DNA of 64,000 nucleotides from Gonapodya prolifera JEL478 (GCA_001574975.1 KQ965739.1:2761-66760), one strand, 5' to 3'. Shown: positions 20,079 to 31,991, counted from the stretch's first letter. Notes: generated from the sequence alone by a model not told the origin. Numbers and translations are program-made.

Positions 20079-20575
20079 GGGGTCACAACTGAACACGGGG
20101 GATCCTGGACGTAGCTGGCAGCTGGCAGCTCTTTTCTTTTCTTTCCATAATTCTTTCGCTTTTCCAAAGTTGTTTTCCTGCGGTGTGTTTGCGCCTAGAA
20201 GTAGTGGGCGACGGGTCAACCGCAATGCGAACCGAGGAGATGGCGTCGCGTGATTCGGACATATGTTTGTACATCCGTTGAATGGTTGAGATGACGTTTT
20301 CTCCATTGGGACCCAATGTCGGACTGAGCCCAACACAGAGTCCTGGACGTAATTCGTTTCAAAGGTGTTGAATGGTCACCGTGGACCGCGCGGTCACCTC
20401 AATTACCGGCACCTACTCGCTATAAATCGTTGCTCGAGTTTTGATGTCTCTACGTTCAGATGAATGCGGAACGCATTAAGTCCCTTGGGTTCGAACTTCA
20501 GTCAGAGGACATATTATTATCATTTTTCAACACGTTCTGGAGGATTATGACAGATGTCATTATCACTGGCACTAT
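20079..20575. other. Intergenic between convergent genes
   Basis: 3' regions of the R-SNARE (plus strand) and the VOC gene (minus strand) meet here. No other feature was recognised. Confidence 0.4.
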
Positions 20576-21124
20576 CTACGCATCAGCAGGGCCGCTTTTG
20601 TAGATGCAGAGCTTGTTGCCCTCCAGGTCGCGGAAGTACCTAAGCAAACAACTTTCCAGTGAAGAAAACACGCATCGATAGCATGGAACCACACCGAAGA
20701 CTCACGCTCCATAGAATGCGTGGGGCCCTTCAGGTCCACGAAGACCAGGGGCGCCCTCGTCCTTGCAACCGAGAGCGATGGCCTTGTCGTAAATCTCCTT
20801 GGCCTCCTTTCGGGTGGACGCTTTGAATGCGACCACTGAGGTAGAGGGAGGGCAAGAGAAGGCGATGAAAACTCAATCCACAGGGTCTTCAGTTAGCGAT
20901 CGGAGTTCTCAGTTCTCACTGGGTCCGTTTCCAGGGCTCGCAGGCAACGTCTTGTCGAATGGCGTCGTGATGAGGAATCCCGCCTCCGCGGTGCCGTTGG
21001 AGTACATCAAGCCACGACCGGTGTTCAAGACGACCTTTCCGCCCAGGGGAGCAAGCAGCTCGTCGTAGAAGGCCTTGGCCTTCTCGAGGTCGTTGGTTCC
21101 CAGGCAGACGTATCCGACAACCAT
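20576..21124 (-). CDS. VOC/glyoxalase-fold protein
   Basis: Exons 21124-20920, 20835-20706 and 20639-20576 give 132 residues. The protein starts MVVGYVCLGTNDLEKAKAFY, the first beta-alpha unit of the vicinal oxygen chelate fold. The second module ends FRDLEGNKLCIYKSG, the usual Glu-containing strand (DPxGN-like). Proteins of this small class bind a metal and act as glyoxalase, dioxygenase or resistance-type enzymes. The substrate cannot be told from the sequence. No targeting signal is seen. Confidence 0.85.
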
Positions 21125-21677
21125 TTTCGGTAGATGGAGAGTATCTGATGAATAGAAGTGCGAAGTTTCGTGGCCGGATATGTTGGTCAATTTGTTCGTT
21201 GATACGCAGGACACAGTGGGGTGATGGATGTTCGGATCGACGAATGTTCGAAGTAGAGTCGCATCAGCGTCCACGGTGAGTCGACCAAGGCGATTGCAGT
21301 TGAACGCACCGAACGGGGAAAAGAAAAGAGCCGAAGAGAGTTGAAAGGAGACGAAAGAAGGGTAGAGAAGCGTCGGTCGGTTCAAGGCCGCCAGGTCCGG
21401 CTAAATTCGGAACGTTTCCCCACCGCGACGGGTTCGTCGTCCCGAGCGTTTTGACGCAATCTTGGGCGTTTTTGGACGTTTCAGTAACCCCGCTAACAAA
21501 GTCGCACCCACCGGTATACATCGACGTGTATGTACTGGTACTAAACTGTGAAATATTCATGGAGAATCTTGCGAATATGGATCGGAAGGAAAAACATTTG
21601 AATCGGATTAGAAAAACAAAGCATCATCGAAGTTATCTATTCTAGTAGAGAAACTCTGCATCGCATTTCTCATCGAG
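21125..21677. other. Upstream region of the VOC gene
   Basis: No convincing gene. Open frames here on both strands lack recognisable motifs. Confidence 0.35.
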
Positions 21678-22057
21678 TTAATCCCCGTGATACGCCACTA
21701 CGCTTCGCGTGTTGCGCACGGGAAGACGAAAGAACGCATTCTCGATCACAATCGTCTCACTGGGGCTTGGTTCCTCACGCTCTTCAACGTGCCCCTGGTG
21801 GTCACTTCCTCTCTGATCTTGGCCCGCAGTGACACCCGAGTACATCTCGGCTTCCGTGGAAGCACCAGAACCTTGACCCCTTTCCAGTCCGGCATCTTCC
21901 AGCCTTGCCACCACCTCTTCCTTTACCGCACCAGCGCCTTGATCCTTTTCCAGTTTAGCCAAACTTTCCTCGACCTTAGGAATCCTCCTTTCCAGCACCG
22001 CCAATGGCTGTAATCTAAGTGAAATTCTCACTGCCATTCGTGAGCGAGAAGACATTA
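21678..22057 (-). CDS. Hypothetical coiled-coil ORF
   Basis: From an ATG at about 22057 the frame reads a basic start, then a charged helical stretch (VEESLAKLEKDQGAGAVKEE) and an acidic, Gln/Gly-rich tail, ending at 21678. Composition suggests a short coiled coil. No family is recognised. It would be transcribed divergently from the GATA gene. Confidence 0.35.
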
Positions 22058-22333
22058 ACTCAGAGTCATGCATCGCCCTTCTATACAAGCTTTCTGGGCT
22101 GTAAAAAGCGTTGTAAACGTCTAGAATGTGACAAAACAATACATCAAACATTTCAATCACGAACCCTTGAAGCTAACATTCTTTCCTCCTCACCTCACAC
22201 CTTCATCCATCAACATCCCCAGTTCCTGTCACAAACCCAACGCTCCAGAACGTCGCGGAGCCCCGACTCACCTGATCTCACTTGGAAAACGAGACTGCGG
22301 ACCTGTTCGCGGCGAAAACGTTCAAACAAAGGG

Positions 22334-23933
22334 ATGCTGAACCGCACGGGGATAGGCAGAGATGCTAAACGAGGTACGAAATGCGAAGCACGACTTCCGT
22401 CTCGTGGAGGATTGATGGTCTGGCATGGCTGACAGCTCTGGACCTAGATGTTTCATCCACCTTGTTGCTCAGCACACACTCATTCAAGGAGGATGACAGC
22501 ACCGCATCTGAGCGGGAAATTGTGACTAGCGCTCCGGAGTCTATGGATGATGATGTTGATAAGAGTTGTGCAGACGAGCCGGATTCTTCGGAGAACTTCC
22601 CACCCCCTTCAATGCTGGAGGAAGAAGGCGTGGAAAAGTGCTCATATTGCGATACCACTGATATTGCAATGGTAAGTCTCCACTGCTTACTCCGTGTGAG
22701 AACTCAACTTCACGGTTGGACATATCGCTTACTCATCACTTGCCGTATCTGATATCTGATGGCCAGTAGCGGCAAGGACCGGGAGACTACGGTGAGGTGT
22801 AAGCTGATTATAGCACGTCAGCTGTTTCCTTACACCTCCGCCGAACAACGTCACAAAAGTCACGCTCTGCAATACGTGCTACACCAAATGCACCATCATC
22901 CAAGAGCACCCATACATCAGTAGACCACCGGGTCGCCCTCGTAAACACGTGAAGGGGAATTTGGAACCGGTGGGGAAAACCGCGAAGAAATACATGCACG
23001 CAGTATCTCTACAATCACATTCCAGCTCCAGCAAGACAAACTCTCAAGACTTGCCCACTGTGATGAACACAGTGATATCTCGGAGGGATTTAGGGATAAA
23101 AGGGCTTATCTGTGAGTGGTCATCTGACTGACAATCCAGTATCCACGTCATCACTGGTTAGAATCCAACGTCTCTTCAGCCGTTGAACCTTGTTGGTCAT
23201 TGCGGTCATCAAAGACGCAATCAAGCTGTGAAACGGTCATTCCAAGTAACGGCCAACCGGATCTCTCAAACAACAGCTACAATTACCCACCCAAAGCTCC
23301 GGTGCCGTCTTCATCTTCGGTACTACCATTAAAAGAACAGCCACGCCAGGCATTGGATCCCGCTTACCGTCAAGAGACACCTCATAGACACAAAGTTGAA
23401 GACGATTTGGAAGATCAGATCAGTAAAGTCGACTTTGCCTTGTCACAGAATGTCAGCACCACCACCAAAAGCACACCAAAAATAGCCCAGCTACAAGCTG
23501 AAGCAAAGAGGAGGGCATTGAAGCGGAAGAGTAGCATGGATGTTGAAGTGGAATTATGGCAAGTACCAAAGGTGAGCGAATCAAGTATGTCCTTGGGACA
23601 TGCATTGGCGAGGCGGCTGACCGACTGCTGTACTTCAACAAAACAACTTGATCGAAAGAAATCACGCGATGTCCTTTCAAGAAGCATGTCCGCCAGCAGC
23701 GCCAGCCGTGGATCGACCGTGCCATCATCTCCACGGGTTGCTACTGTCGGGTCAACTTTCGCTGTAAGTCTTTCGTTTCTCCTTCTTCTTGAATCGTTCA
23801 TACCAGTTTCTCTACCCACTTTCACTAGAAATCTAGTTCTGGCGTCCACGCTTCCCCAACTCCCCCACCTACGATCATTCCCCGACTTTCTTTGGAAGAA
23901 CTTTTCACACACCTGTTCCAGCAGGTATCCTGA
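22334..23933 (+). CDS. GATA-type zinc-finger transcription factor
   Basis: Exons 22334-22373, 22436-22671, 22770-22791, 22860-23111, 23180-23763 and 23829-23933 join to 412 residues. One class-IV finger, CSYC-x17-CNTC, is assembled from three exons (the loop piece RQGPGDY is encoded by a 22-nt exon). The Cys spacing is exactly the GATA x2-x17-x2 pattern, but the usual loop Trp is missing (IAMRQGPG instead of PLWRRGP). A basic stretch with an AT-hook-like PPGRPRKH follows the finger. The rest is Ser-rich with a basic helix (QAEAKRRALKRKS). It likely binds GATA sites. In fungi such factors regulate nitrogen use, iron uptake, light response or development; which applies here is unknown. The first exon is the least certain. 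Confidence 0.78.
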
Positions 23934-24921
23934 ACTACCATGATCCCAATCAACCGTCATTCTCCGTCTGCGATACCGCAAGTAGGATGGAAAGGGTTTT
24001 GGGGCACTTGACCAATCTAGTTCGTGCGGACCATGAAGGTCGAACGGATGGAAAGTGGGTAGTGGGTTAGTTGAGGACGGTTTATAGGTGGTATAGCCGC
24101 AAGATCGGACGGAGTACTGGGAGATGGGAGGGTGATTGGCTCTGCCAGGAAGGTGAGAACTTGGGTCTCTAGGGTGGCATCCTTTCGTCAGACCAGTTTT
24201 TGACGCGGGAGTCAACAGTCACACTCCGCAATAGCCTGGTCAACGTCAGGGTGACTTGTTTTCGAGAAAGATGGCATATGGGCGTTAGAATGCATTCGCA
24301 CACACAGTGTGCTTTTTAGAGCGAGCGACAAGTGTCGCGAAAGCTTCGTCTTAGTTGGAGTCCTCGATCGCGGGTGCGCCCTCAGTTGCGTCGACTCTAT
24401 GCGTTTCGCGCCCTCTTGTCTCAAATTTTCGTCAAACAAACGACGTGGGCCTGGACGCAACGCAGGATGAGAAGAGAAACGACAACGGACAGAAAGAGCA
24501 GAAACGTTGTATCGGCTGCTTGGCGTCGTTGTGTGCAGACAAGAGAATTTGCGAATCCAGCGGATTTGAAGAGCGGAGTGGCGACACAGGAGCGACACAG
24601 ATTGAGGGGAAACGATGTGGGCATTACAGCGCAGGACGCCGGATGAGTGTGTGCGATGGACAGGGAGAGGAAGAGGCAAGTGGATAAGCGACCACAGTCT
24701 CCTCAATGATTTATGAGTGAATTGTTTCTCCTCGCTACTCCCGTGCACCGACTCATCAGAACTTTTGGGAGCAGATGGAAATAAAGAACATTCGGGAATG
24801 AAATTATCATATTTTCAGAACCATTTCCCCGTTATAATAAAGACATCATCCTCCAAATATTTCAGAAGTCACAGAGCTTCGATCCGGAACTCGCTGGTCC
24901 TTAGTCCACTACAACGCTGAC
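23934..24921. other. Gene-poor stretch between convergent genes
   Basis: Overlapping frames on both strands (for example 24212-24748) are basic and Ser/Arg-rich with no recognised motif, and were not accepted as genes. The 3' ends of the GATA gene and LysM gene A fall here. Confidence 0.35.
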
Positions 24922-26250
24922 TTAACGGATGCGGATCTGGGAGCCGATCTGGAGGTTGTTACTGCAACGGTACAAAGGTGGTTAGGGGTTATGATACTTG
25001 CTAGCAAGTTAACATCGGTAAGGGCTCACTAGTTCACTCCAGGGTTGAGCTGCTCGAGGGCCTGAACGGTGGTGCCGTAGCGCTGGGACAGGGCCCAGTA
25101 CGTGTCGCCGCCGCAGATGGTGTGGAATCTGCATTATTGACGATTGAGAGGAGGTCATATTAGAACTTAAGTACCAAGACTGAATAGGAATGCGGAAACT
25201 CACTGAGCGCCAGCCTGTATCATCACATGCGACAAACAGAAAAGGCATTGCAACACATGAGATAACTCTTTCGAAAGATATGACCGCCGAAGGACAAAAC
25301 AATTGCGAAACTCACGGCTTGGGGAGCGCCGTATTGCGGCTGAGCGGCAACCGCAGCCGCAGCTTGAGCCTGAAACAGACGATCGATACCCGTGCAGGGT
25401 CAGCCGATTAAATAATGTATAATGGGCGTCGAACACCAATAACTCACCGCAGCCTGCTGGGCCTGCTGAACCTTGTATTGCTCGGCCTGGAGCTGCTGCT
25501 GGAGGGCAGCATTTTGTTGCTGGGCGGCCTGAGCCTGGGCCTGGGCAGCATGGAGCGCTTCGTCCTCCTGGCGCTCGTGTTCGTTGTGGCGCTTGATGCC
25601 GATACCAATACCGGTGGCTGCAGCACCGACTCCGAGAGCGGCGGCGAGACCGAGACCCTGAGAGTATGGTAATAAGAATTGGTGAGTAATGGGAATGGGG
25701 GAAAGAAAAGAAGATAGAAGGCGCAGGAAAGCCATCGAAATGATCCAAGAAACAAGGCGATCCCGAAGATTCCTGCAGTCTGAGTCTCTCTCATGATTGC
25801 TGAGACGCCTCTAAGTGCAGTTCCACCAATCGATGGAGGCGTGGCCAAGAGTAAAGTCTGTTTGTTTGAGACCCATTCCCATTTTGCGATGAAACCTCGG
25901 ATGAATCGCCGACAAAGGGCAAAGTAGAAGTCCTCGCCGAAGAGACGATGTCGGTCGATGCTGTTTCTCGACATCATCACCGTGGGGACCTCCGCGACCA
26001 TGTCCGCTCGGCCCGAACAAACAACCCGACCCGACACAGGGGCCTCAAACGACGAGGAAACTCACGACTTTAGCGGCATTAGACAGCCCCCTGTCTTGCT
26101 GCTGTTGGCCGGGCACGGCGCGGGAAGAGTCTTGGTAGTCGTCGGGGTTGAAGTCTGTTGAGCAAACACAGAGGGGGCGAGAGGCGACGAGCGACAGAGA
26201 GTGAGAAAGGAATGATGGAGATTGGCTCTGAAGTGTTACCAACCGGCCAT
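24922..26250 (-). CDS. Glycine-zipper plus LysM protein A
   Basis: Seven exons (26250-26244, 26154-26066, 25657-25448, 25369-25316, 25214-25204, 25128-25030, 24961-24922) give 169 residues. An acidic, Gln-rich N terminus is followed by a Gly/Ala hydrophobic segment (GLGLAAALGVGAAATGIG). A basic patch and an Ala/Gln-rich helical linker come next. The C-terminal LysM domain reads FHTICGGDTYWALSQRYG, then LEQLNPGVNYNNLQIGSQIR. There is no signal peptide. LysM domains bind N-acetylglucosamine polymers, but an intracellular or membrane-attached LysM could instead serve protein or lipid contacts. Gene B lies head-to-head at 26713. Exon 5 is only 11 nt. Confidence 0.85.
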
Positions 26251-26712
26251 GAGATTGATTGATGTGCTTTGTGAAATGTGTGGAAGGGTTGCTTGGGAAA
26301 TATATTTATTGGGCTTCCAATTGCTGGGTCGTGTCATTACCGCGCCACAGACCCTGAGGGGCGCCAAAAAAAAGCAAAACACATCCTTTTTTTGTGGAGT
26401 GTTTTTGAAGAGAAAAAGAAGCGTGTGAGTGTATTGTGTTCTGTTGATTTATGACATATTGGATTCTGGTTATTGGTAGAGTCTACGTTTAGCCGCCACT
26501 GGTTGGAATCGCAAGAGACAAAAAGTGATTCCTTTGCAAATTAATAATATCGAGGTTTGCTGTTGTTTCATCGCACAATTGCCGCAGAAATCTTGCACGT
26601 TTTCAAGCAGTTCTGCCGCCATACGGTGCAGCAAACCTTCCCTTTCCTTTCGGCATAAAAAGACCGAACCAGCCAAGCTAACCTAACCTTCCAACTACAA
26701 TCTGCAAGCGAC
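26251..26712. promoter_or_regulatory. Shared divergent promoter of the LysM pair
   Basis: The 462 bases between the two ATGs of the head-to-head paralogues must hold both promoters. AT-rich TATA-like words (ATATATTTATT near 26306) lie within about 65 bases of gene A's start, and a CT-rich stretch near 26685-26700 precedes gene B. No factor site was identified. Confidence 0.5.
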
Positions 26713-27959
26713 ATGTCCGGTGAGCAATCCATCGTCGCTGCATCCTCTCTACAGCGTGACTCAACCTCTACATTCTCATTCCTTCCTCTTCCTTGACCTT
26801 CCCTTCACCATCATCCTCTGCGCCCACGTGGACATCGGATCTGCCCCTTCACGCGACAGACGACCGTGAAGACAACGAGCGTGGTCTCTCCAACCAGGCT
26901 AAGGCCGTGAGTGTCACTGGCATGACCTTGTACCTTCCCTGAAGTGGTGTTGTTTGGACTGCTTGGCTTGGCATCGCGACACACAGCATGGGAAAACGGG
27001 AATTCGATCCGATTTACACTCTTTGCGACCATGCCATCGTCAACTTGGCCGGGTTTGCTCGCCACTTGTGTCGTCACATTGAACATTGACAACTGCTTGG
27101 CTTGGCATCGCGAGACACGGTAGGAGGGGGGGGAATCCGATCCGACTTCCTCGTTAACGTCGATGCCTTCGTCAACTTACCCGGATTCGCTCGCCACTTT
27201 CTGTCGTTTCACTCCCAACTGTGCTAACGACCTTCATCCCTTTTCCCGCCCTTTCTTCAACCACACCAGGGGCTTGGCCTCGCAGCCGCTCTCGGAGTAG
27301 GCGCTGCCGCTGCTACTGGTATTGGATTTGCCGTGAAGCACGGCATCGACAAGAGGCACGAGGAGGAGGCCGCTCAGCAAGCCGCCCAGGCTGTTGCCCA
27401 GCAGGCTGCCGCCCCCGCCGCTGCCCCGGCCCCCGAGCCTGCCGCGGCTCCTTCGTTCAACTACGCTGCTGCGGTGAGTTGAGTGTGAGATGCAATACGG
27501 ATGCGAGTATGCATCACGGTGCTCGATGTCGGCGGTTCGATTTCATTTGGATCACTTGTCGATTTCGACATTTCGTGTCCCATTTATTGACCTATCCTTA
27601 CGCCCACTCTACAGGCTCTCGGCTCTGCCATCCAGAACGCCGCCGCCCCACCCCCTGCTGCTGCTCCTGCTTCTAACGCTCAGTAAGTCTCTCATTCTCT
27701 TTTTCCATTTCCATCTCTCATCTTCCTTTCCCCTCCTCGAATCTGTTAGGTACCACACCATCGTCGGTGGCGACACCTACTGGGCCCTCTCCCAGTCCTA
27801 CGGTACCACCGTCGGTTCCCTTCAGCAGCTCAACCCTGGTGTCGACTAGTGAGTTGATCTTTGAGACCTCGTTTGTTGGTTCCGAGAGCCGAGTTCTAAT
27901 TGATGCACTTTCTTTTCAGCAACAACCTCCAGATCGGCTCCCAGATCCGTATCCGCTAA
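26713..27959 (+). CDS. Glycine-zipper plus LysM protein B
   Basis: Exons 26713-26719, 26860-26906, 27270-27473, 27615-27682, 27750-27848 and 27920-27959 give 154 residues. The layout matches gene A: a short acidic N terminus, RGLSNQAKA, a Gly/Ala hydrophobic segment (GLGLAAALGVGAAAATG), a basic KHGIDKRHE, an Ala/Pro/Gln-rich linker and a LysM domain (YHTIVGGDTYWALSQSYG to NNLQIGSQIRIR). The last 13 residues are almost identical to those of gene A. There is no signal peptide. The pair arose by inverted duplication. Intron 2 (26907-27269) is enlarged by a tandem duplication. Confidence 0.85.
26957..27220. repeat. Tandem duplication inside LysM-B intron 2
   Basis: Two diverged copies of about 133 bases start at about 26957 and 27090 with GCTTGGCTTGGCATCGCG. 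They share TCGATCCGA/CCGATCCGA, then GTCAACTT and TCGCTCGCCACTT-type boxes in the same order. Confidence 0.65.
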
Positions 27960-28369
27960 GCTCGTGTTAAGAGCACACTGCCATCTCCTTGACGACGTCG
28001 GGCGAGTGGTGTGCAGGCTAATTTCCCTATTTGGATTCCCCAGGGGGCCGTGTAAAGGGGTGTATGCGTTAAAAAAGTGGTATGCTAAATGAATCAAATC
28101 CGTATTGACCGTACACGAAATTGTGTCTTAGCCTGCCTTGGCTTGGGGGGAGGAGCAAGTTGCAGTTGGAGAGACCAGGTGGTTGGACGGCGATCCATAT
28201 CTGGAACCATTCGAAATACAGTGTGGATCTCCCCAGTCACACTCCCGAGTGTCGATTCATGGAGCTACAACCTCGAATCAATTTACGACATTTGAGAACA
28301 CGCGAACATGTTATTTTGAATCATACTAAAGGTATTTTGAATTGTCTGTGCAACTAATGCTCAACTGGG
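27960..28369. other. Intergenic
   Basis: 3' region of LysM gene B and of the minus-strand unrecognised gene. Short plus-strand frames at 28089-28357 lack motifs. Confidence 0.35.
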
Positions 28370-29762
28370 TTAATCAGATCGTCCAGTGCACAGCAGCAAA
28401 TACAACACTTCCTCGTCATCAAGTCCCAGCATTTTTATATCCTGCACAGCTTCGGACAAATCAAGAGCCTTTAGTCTGGTAGATTGCTCCACATCCAGAG
28501 CACCCTGTAAAAACTGCTCTGCTAAGCTTGTTATAGTCCTCCCATACTCACTTGCCCACACGTTGAGTAAGTGAGGGACCAACCTCAAAATCTCGGAAAC
28601 CTCATGCCGAAATAGCTTCGATGTCTGTGAGGCGCTGCCAAGAACCCGCCATCCCCAGTCACCTTCAGAACCAAACTGCCGGAGAAAGTGCTCCGCCATT
28701 TGCATAGCCTGTTTGTACCCATCACTGAAATGAAGGAAAGCGGCAACAATGACGGGACCAGTGATGTTCTCTCGTCCATCGCACATTGTCCATGGACTAT
28801 AGATATCCATGGACGCAACGATCGCATGCAATTCCGAAAAGTCGTCCAAAGTCATCTTCTATATCAAAACCCAGCGGTGCCCAATTGAGCAACCAAATGT
28901 AGTTAAAGACGGTTATCTTGTTGGAATCAAGCAGCGCCTTCGCGATATCGGGAAATGTGTAAGAAACGGTGACGCATTCAATCAAGGTAGAGGAAATGGG
29001 CTCCCGTGGAAGAAGTGCGTGTATAAACCCATCAATGAACACCGTTGTGCTTGATCCAGCAAGTTCCAACGCGATATTGAATCCTTCCCAATTGTATAGG
29101 CTGCCGAGAAAGAGCGAGCATTTTTCTTGCGGAAACTGTGGAGGACAGACGGGGCGCGAGGCCAATGGGTCTGGGGCCGCGTTTTCTTCGAGAGCCCTGA
29201 TGAGTTGAAGGAAGTTATGATGATCGTCAAGAGAAGGGTTACAACGATCACACCCACGCGTTCATCGTCACCACACTCATCACGAATCACATTGGAGAAC
29301 ATGCTTTATGAGGGCGACTGATCACGGCACTGGTAAACGAATGAAAGGATTTCTATTGTGAAGCCCTCAGAACGATAACCAAGTCGAACTGTCAGGGTTG
29401 CAGCGGTTACAGCAGGCAGTTTCGGTTTGGAGTCAATAATGTCCAAAAATGTCGTGAAGTCCTTGTCCACTCCGAGCTCCTTGAGCACTCCCACCATCCT
29501 AACAAAGGCCATAGTATTTGAGCAGTAGGTAGAATCCGTTCCGTAGCTCTCTGGCAGCTTTGCATGTCTTGAGGACACTCCGCTTGAACGATTTGGACAC
29601 CTCGCAGAGAGGCCAAAGCTGGGACAGGTGAAGGCGGTACATGATGTGGTTCTGCAGAATCTCTCCAGCGTTTGCCACGGAGTTCGCCGCAGTGGAGCAG
29701 CTGGAGCCCGCGGGAGTTGATTGCTCACTAGGCAACATGGCAATAGGCGACAATTTGTTCAA
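28370..29762 (-). pseudogene. Unrecognised gene X, frames interrupted
   Basis: Three protein-like stretches lie in order on the minus strand: 29762-29306 (LSQLWPLCEVSKSFKRSV, then GVLKELGVDKDFTTFLDI), 29165-28860 (LGSLYNWEGFNIALELAG) and 28855-28370 (HEVSEILRLVPHLLNVW, ending LYLLLCTGRSD). Composition is helical and acidic, like a helical-repeat or F-box-associated protein, but no family is recognised. Near 29515 and 28855 the reading frame changes with no GT-AG intron to explain it, so the gene is either decayed or affected by sequencing indels. Confidence 0.4.
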
Positions 29763-31210
29763 CGAATGCGCGTTCCTCGCTCGTTCGACCGGGAAAGTGG
29801 TCCGCTATGGCGACCAAAGTCAACTATGCACCTACCACAGATTTGATTTCAACCAGAAGACCCCCTCTGATTGGATTAGAATTCAATTTACTCAAATAAT
29901 GAGCACATTTGCCCGTGGGAGATTTCCATAACGGACACGGATACCACAACGTTCTTGGCGGCGTGTTTCGTCCACAGGTTCAATGCAAGCATTTCGACGC
30001 TCCATCCCAGTGGAGTCGATGGTGCGATTTTTAAGCTCTATTGTTACGACACTTATCTAAAATTTTACTGAAGTTCGATACGGGGGTTGGCGTCGCCTGG
30101 TTCATGGTTGTTTTACTAGTCTCATCCACTTGAGCAATGGAAAGCACAAGTTTCTGCTGGACAAAGGGAAGATTACATATTCCCCTCTCACAATTGTTTT
30201 CAATGTTTCTGCGTGCCGTAGAAGCCACGTGCTGGTCTTGTAGAGTGTTTCAATCCGAACTGTCAAGTGTTACGACCCGTAGTTGAGACGCGAGGGCTTA
30301 CAACACGCATTAAGTACGCGCAACTCGCTGATAAAAGCCACACCGAACGGAGGGTTAGAAAGTCGTCGAGAGGCTCGGCCGTTTCAAGTCAAAGCCCTTC
30401 GACTGTCCAGCACGCTCGTTGCTCCAACTGTTCATGACAAATTTCGGACCACTACAAGGTATTACATATCAGTGCGCGATACGAGGTCTTTTGAAGGCGA
30501 GCGCCGGTTTCGGCGGTCAAGAGTGAAGACGAACAACGGCATACACGTTCAGTAGGAAAACCACGATCGGGGCGAATCGATATCGGCGAAATCTCTCACT
30601 TAATTATAATTACCGAGTAGAGACAAGGATCAGACGATCAGTACGCCGCAATGCGTGCAATTGGGGAGTCGACGGAAGACAGTAGGGCTCTCAATTCTTA
30701 CTTGACGCGAGGGTTAGATGTTAGGTTAACACCGCCTAAAAGTTCTTGACACCGATTTGAAAGTTTCCAAGGTTGGAGGTCTCTTTATGTCGTTTTCGGG
30801 GCCTGTTTTCCCGTTTGTTCCCCGCACGGCATTGTACAGTCATGCCGTATCAATTTCGAGATACTTTTGAGCAAAAGAAATAGAGCCATGTCCGCAAATT
30901 CGTTGCCACGTACGGGGAGGGTTCACAAGATTGCTCATGTCGATAGTGCGCTGGGATGCCTCGGCATATCATCGTAATCACGTTTGTCCACCTTGAAATT
31001 GTTGCTGAAGTTTCTTTAAAATCAGATCCGAGCGTAAGAGCTGAAGAAGTGCACCAACACACCACGACTCAAGCTCCGATCACACCAGGTTCAGAATTCA
31101 AGATAAAAACTGCTTGTTAAGCGCGAGCTGGTACATCCCGACCGCATCATAGAGTTTTTGAGGGGCACCCATCGTCGGATCGGGGGCAAGTTCGGGCAGC
31201 TGCCATGAAC
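29763..31210. other. Gene-free stretch
   Basis: About 1.45 kb with only short, motif-free frames. No RNA gene or repeat was recognised. Confidence 0.4.
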
Positions 31211-31214
31211 ATCT

Positions 31215-31660
31215 TTTACGCGAATCGATCATACGATTGTCACCTCCCTCGTGAGAGTAACACGCCAAAAAACACTTTCATTGTCTCGAACTCCCACTGA
31301 TCGTGGTCTTCCACCAAGCCGACTTTACGTGCCACGAACGGCAATCGCAGCCCGGGGAAGAGCCATCCGGCATCGCGAGCCATCTTAGGACGTATTTTTG
31401 TACCAGTGGGTACTGGTGTGTTTGAATTTTCGTGGAGATTGATGTGCAACGCGACGGGAATGCCGATCGGTACTTTCAATCGATGTGGAGATCGCATCAC
31501 CGGGTCGTACAGACCCCACTCAGTACAATTTGAATTATTTTGCTGTCTACTCACTGTAAAAAATAGTCGCAGTTCTGTCACTCGTCCATTTGGGTCTGTA
31601 AACGGTCGGAAAGTCCGTCACATCGCAGCTTCCCAACTCACGCTTGCACGTTTTCGCTCG
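31215..31660. repeat. Dispersed repeat family, copy 1
   Basis: About 430 bases align over their length with 35775-36195 in the same orientation. Shared words include ATCGATC, CTGTCTCGAAC, GAAGAGCCATCCGGCAT, GACGGGAATGC/GGCGGGAATGC, CCCCACTCAGTA and CACATCGCAGCTT. On the minus strand an open frame at 31581-31240 encodes AGWLFPGLRLPFVARKVG. The second copy encodes AGWLFCGLRLPVVALKVG, so the repeat may derive from a gene. Confidence 0.65.
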
Positions 31661-31991
31661 TCCCAAAGAAGAACGAATGGATCAAAATCGCCGTACCAGG
31701 TGGAGCGTTGGACATCTAGGACGCTTCCATGGTGAGTGCTGTGATCCGTAATGGGTAGGAAAGGCGGGGGATAATGGTAGCTGCTGATTTAGTCAGAATT
31801 CATGGACCGATCATTGAATTTCAGCTCCATGCGTATGATGTGATAATCTCACGCTGAGCGATTGTCGAATTACTTCACATGATTATGATAAAACTTGGCA
31901 TACTCGATAGTCGGAACACGTTACATTTCTGAGCGCGCCCAATCACTTCGATTCTCCACACGTCATCGCACCTAAGCTCTTGGTGTGAGTC
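31661..31991. other. Intergenic
   Basis: Nothing recognised; includes the 3' region of the P450 gene. Confidence 0.35.

Noticed and set aside
24212-24748. 178-codon minus-strand frame
   Set aside because: Basic, low-information composition, an equally open opposite strand and no motif.
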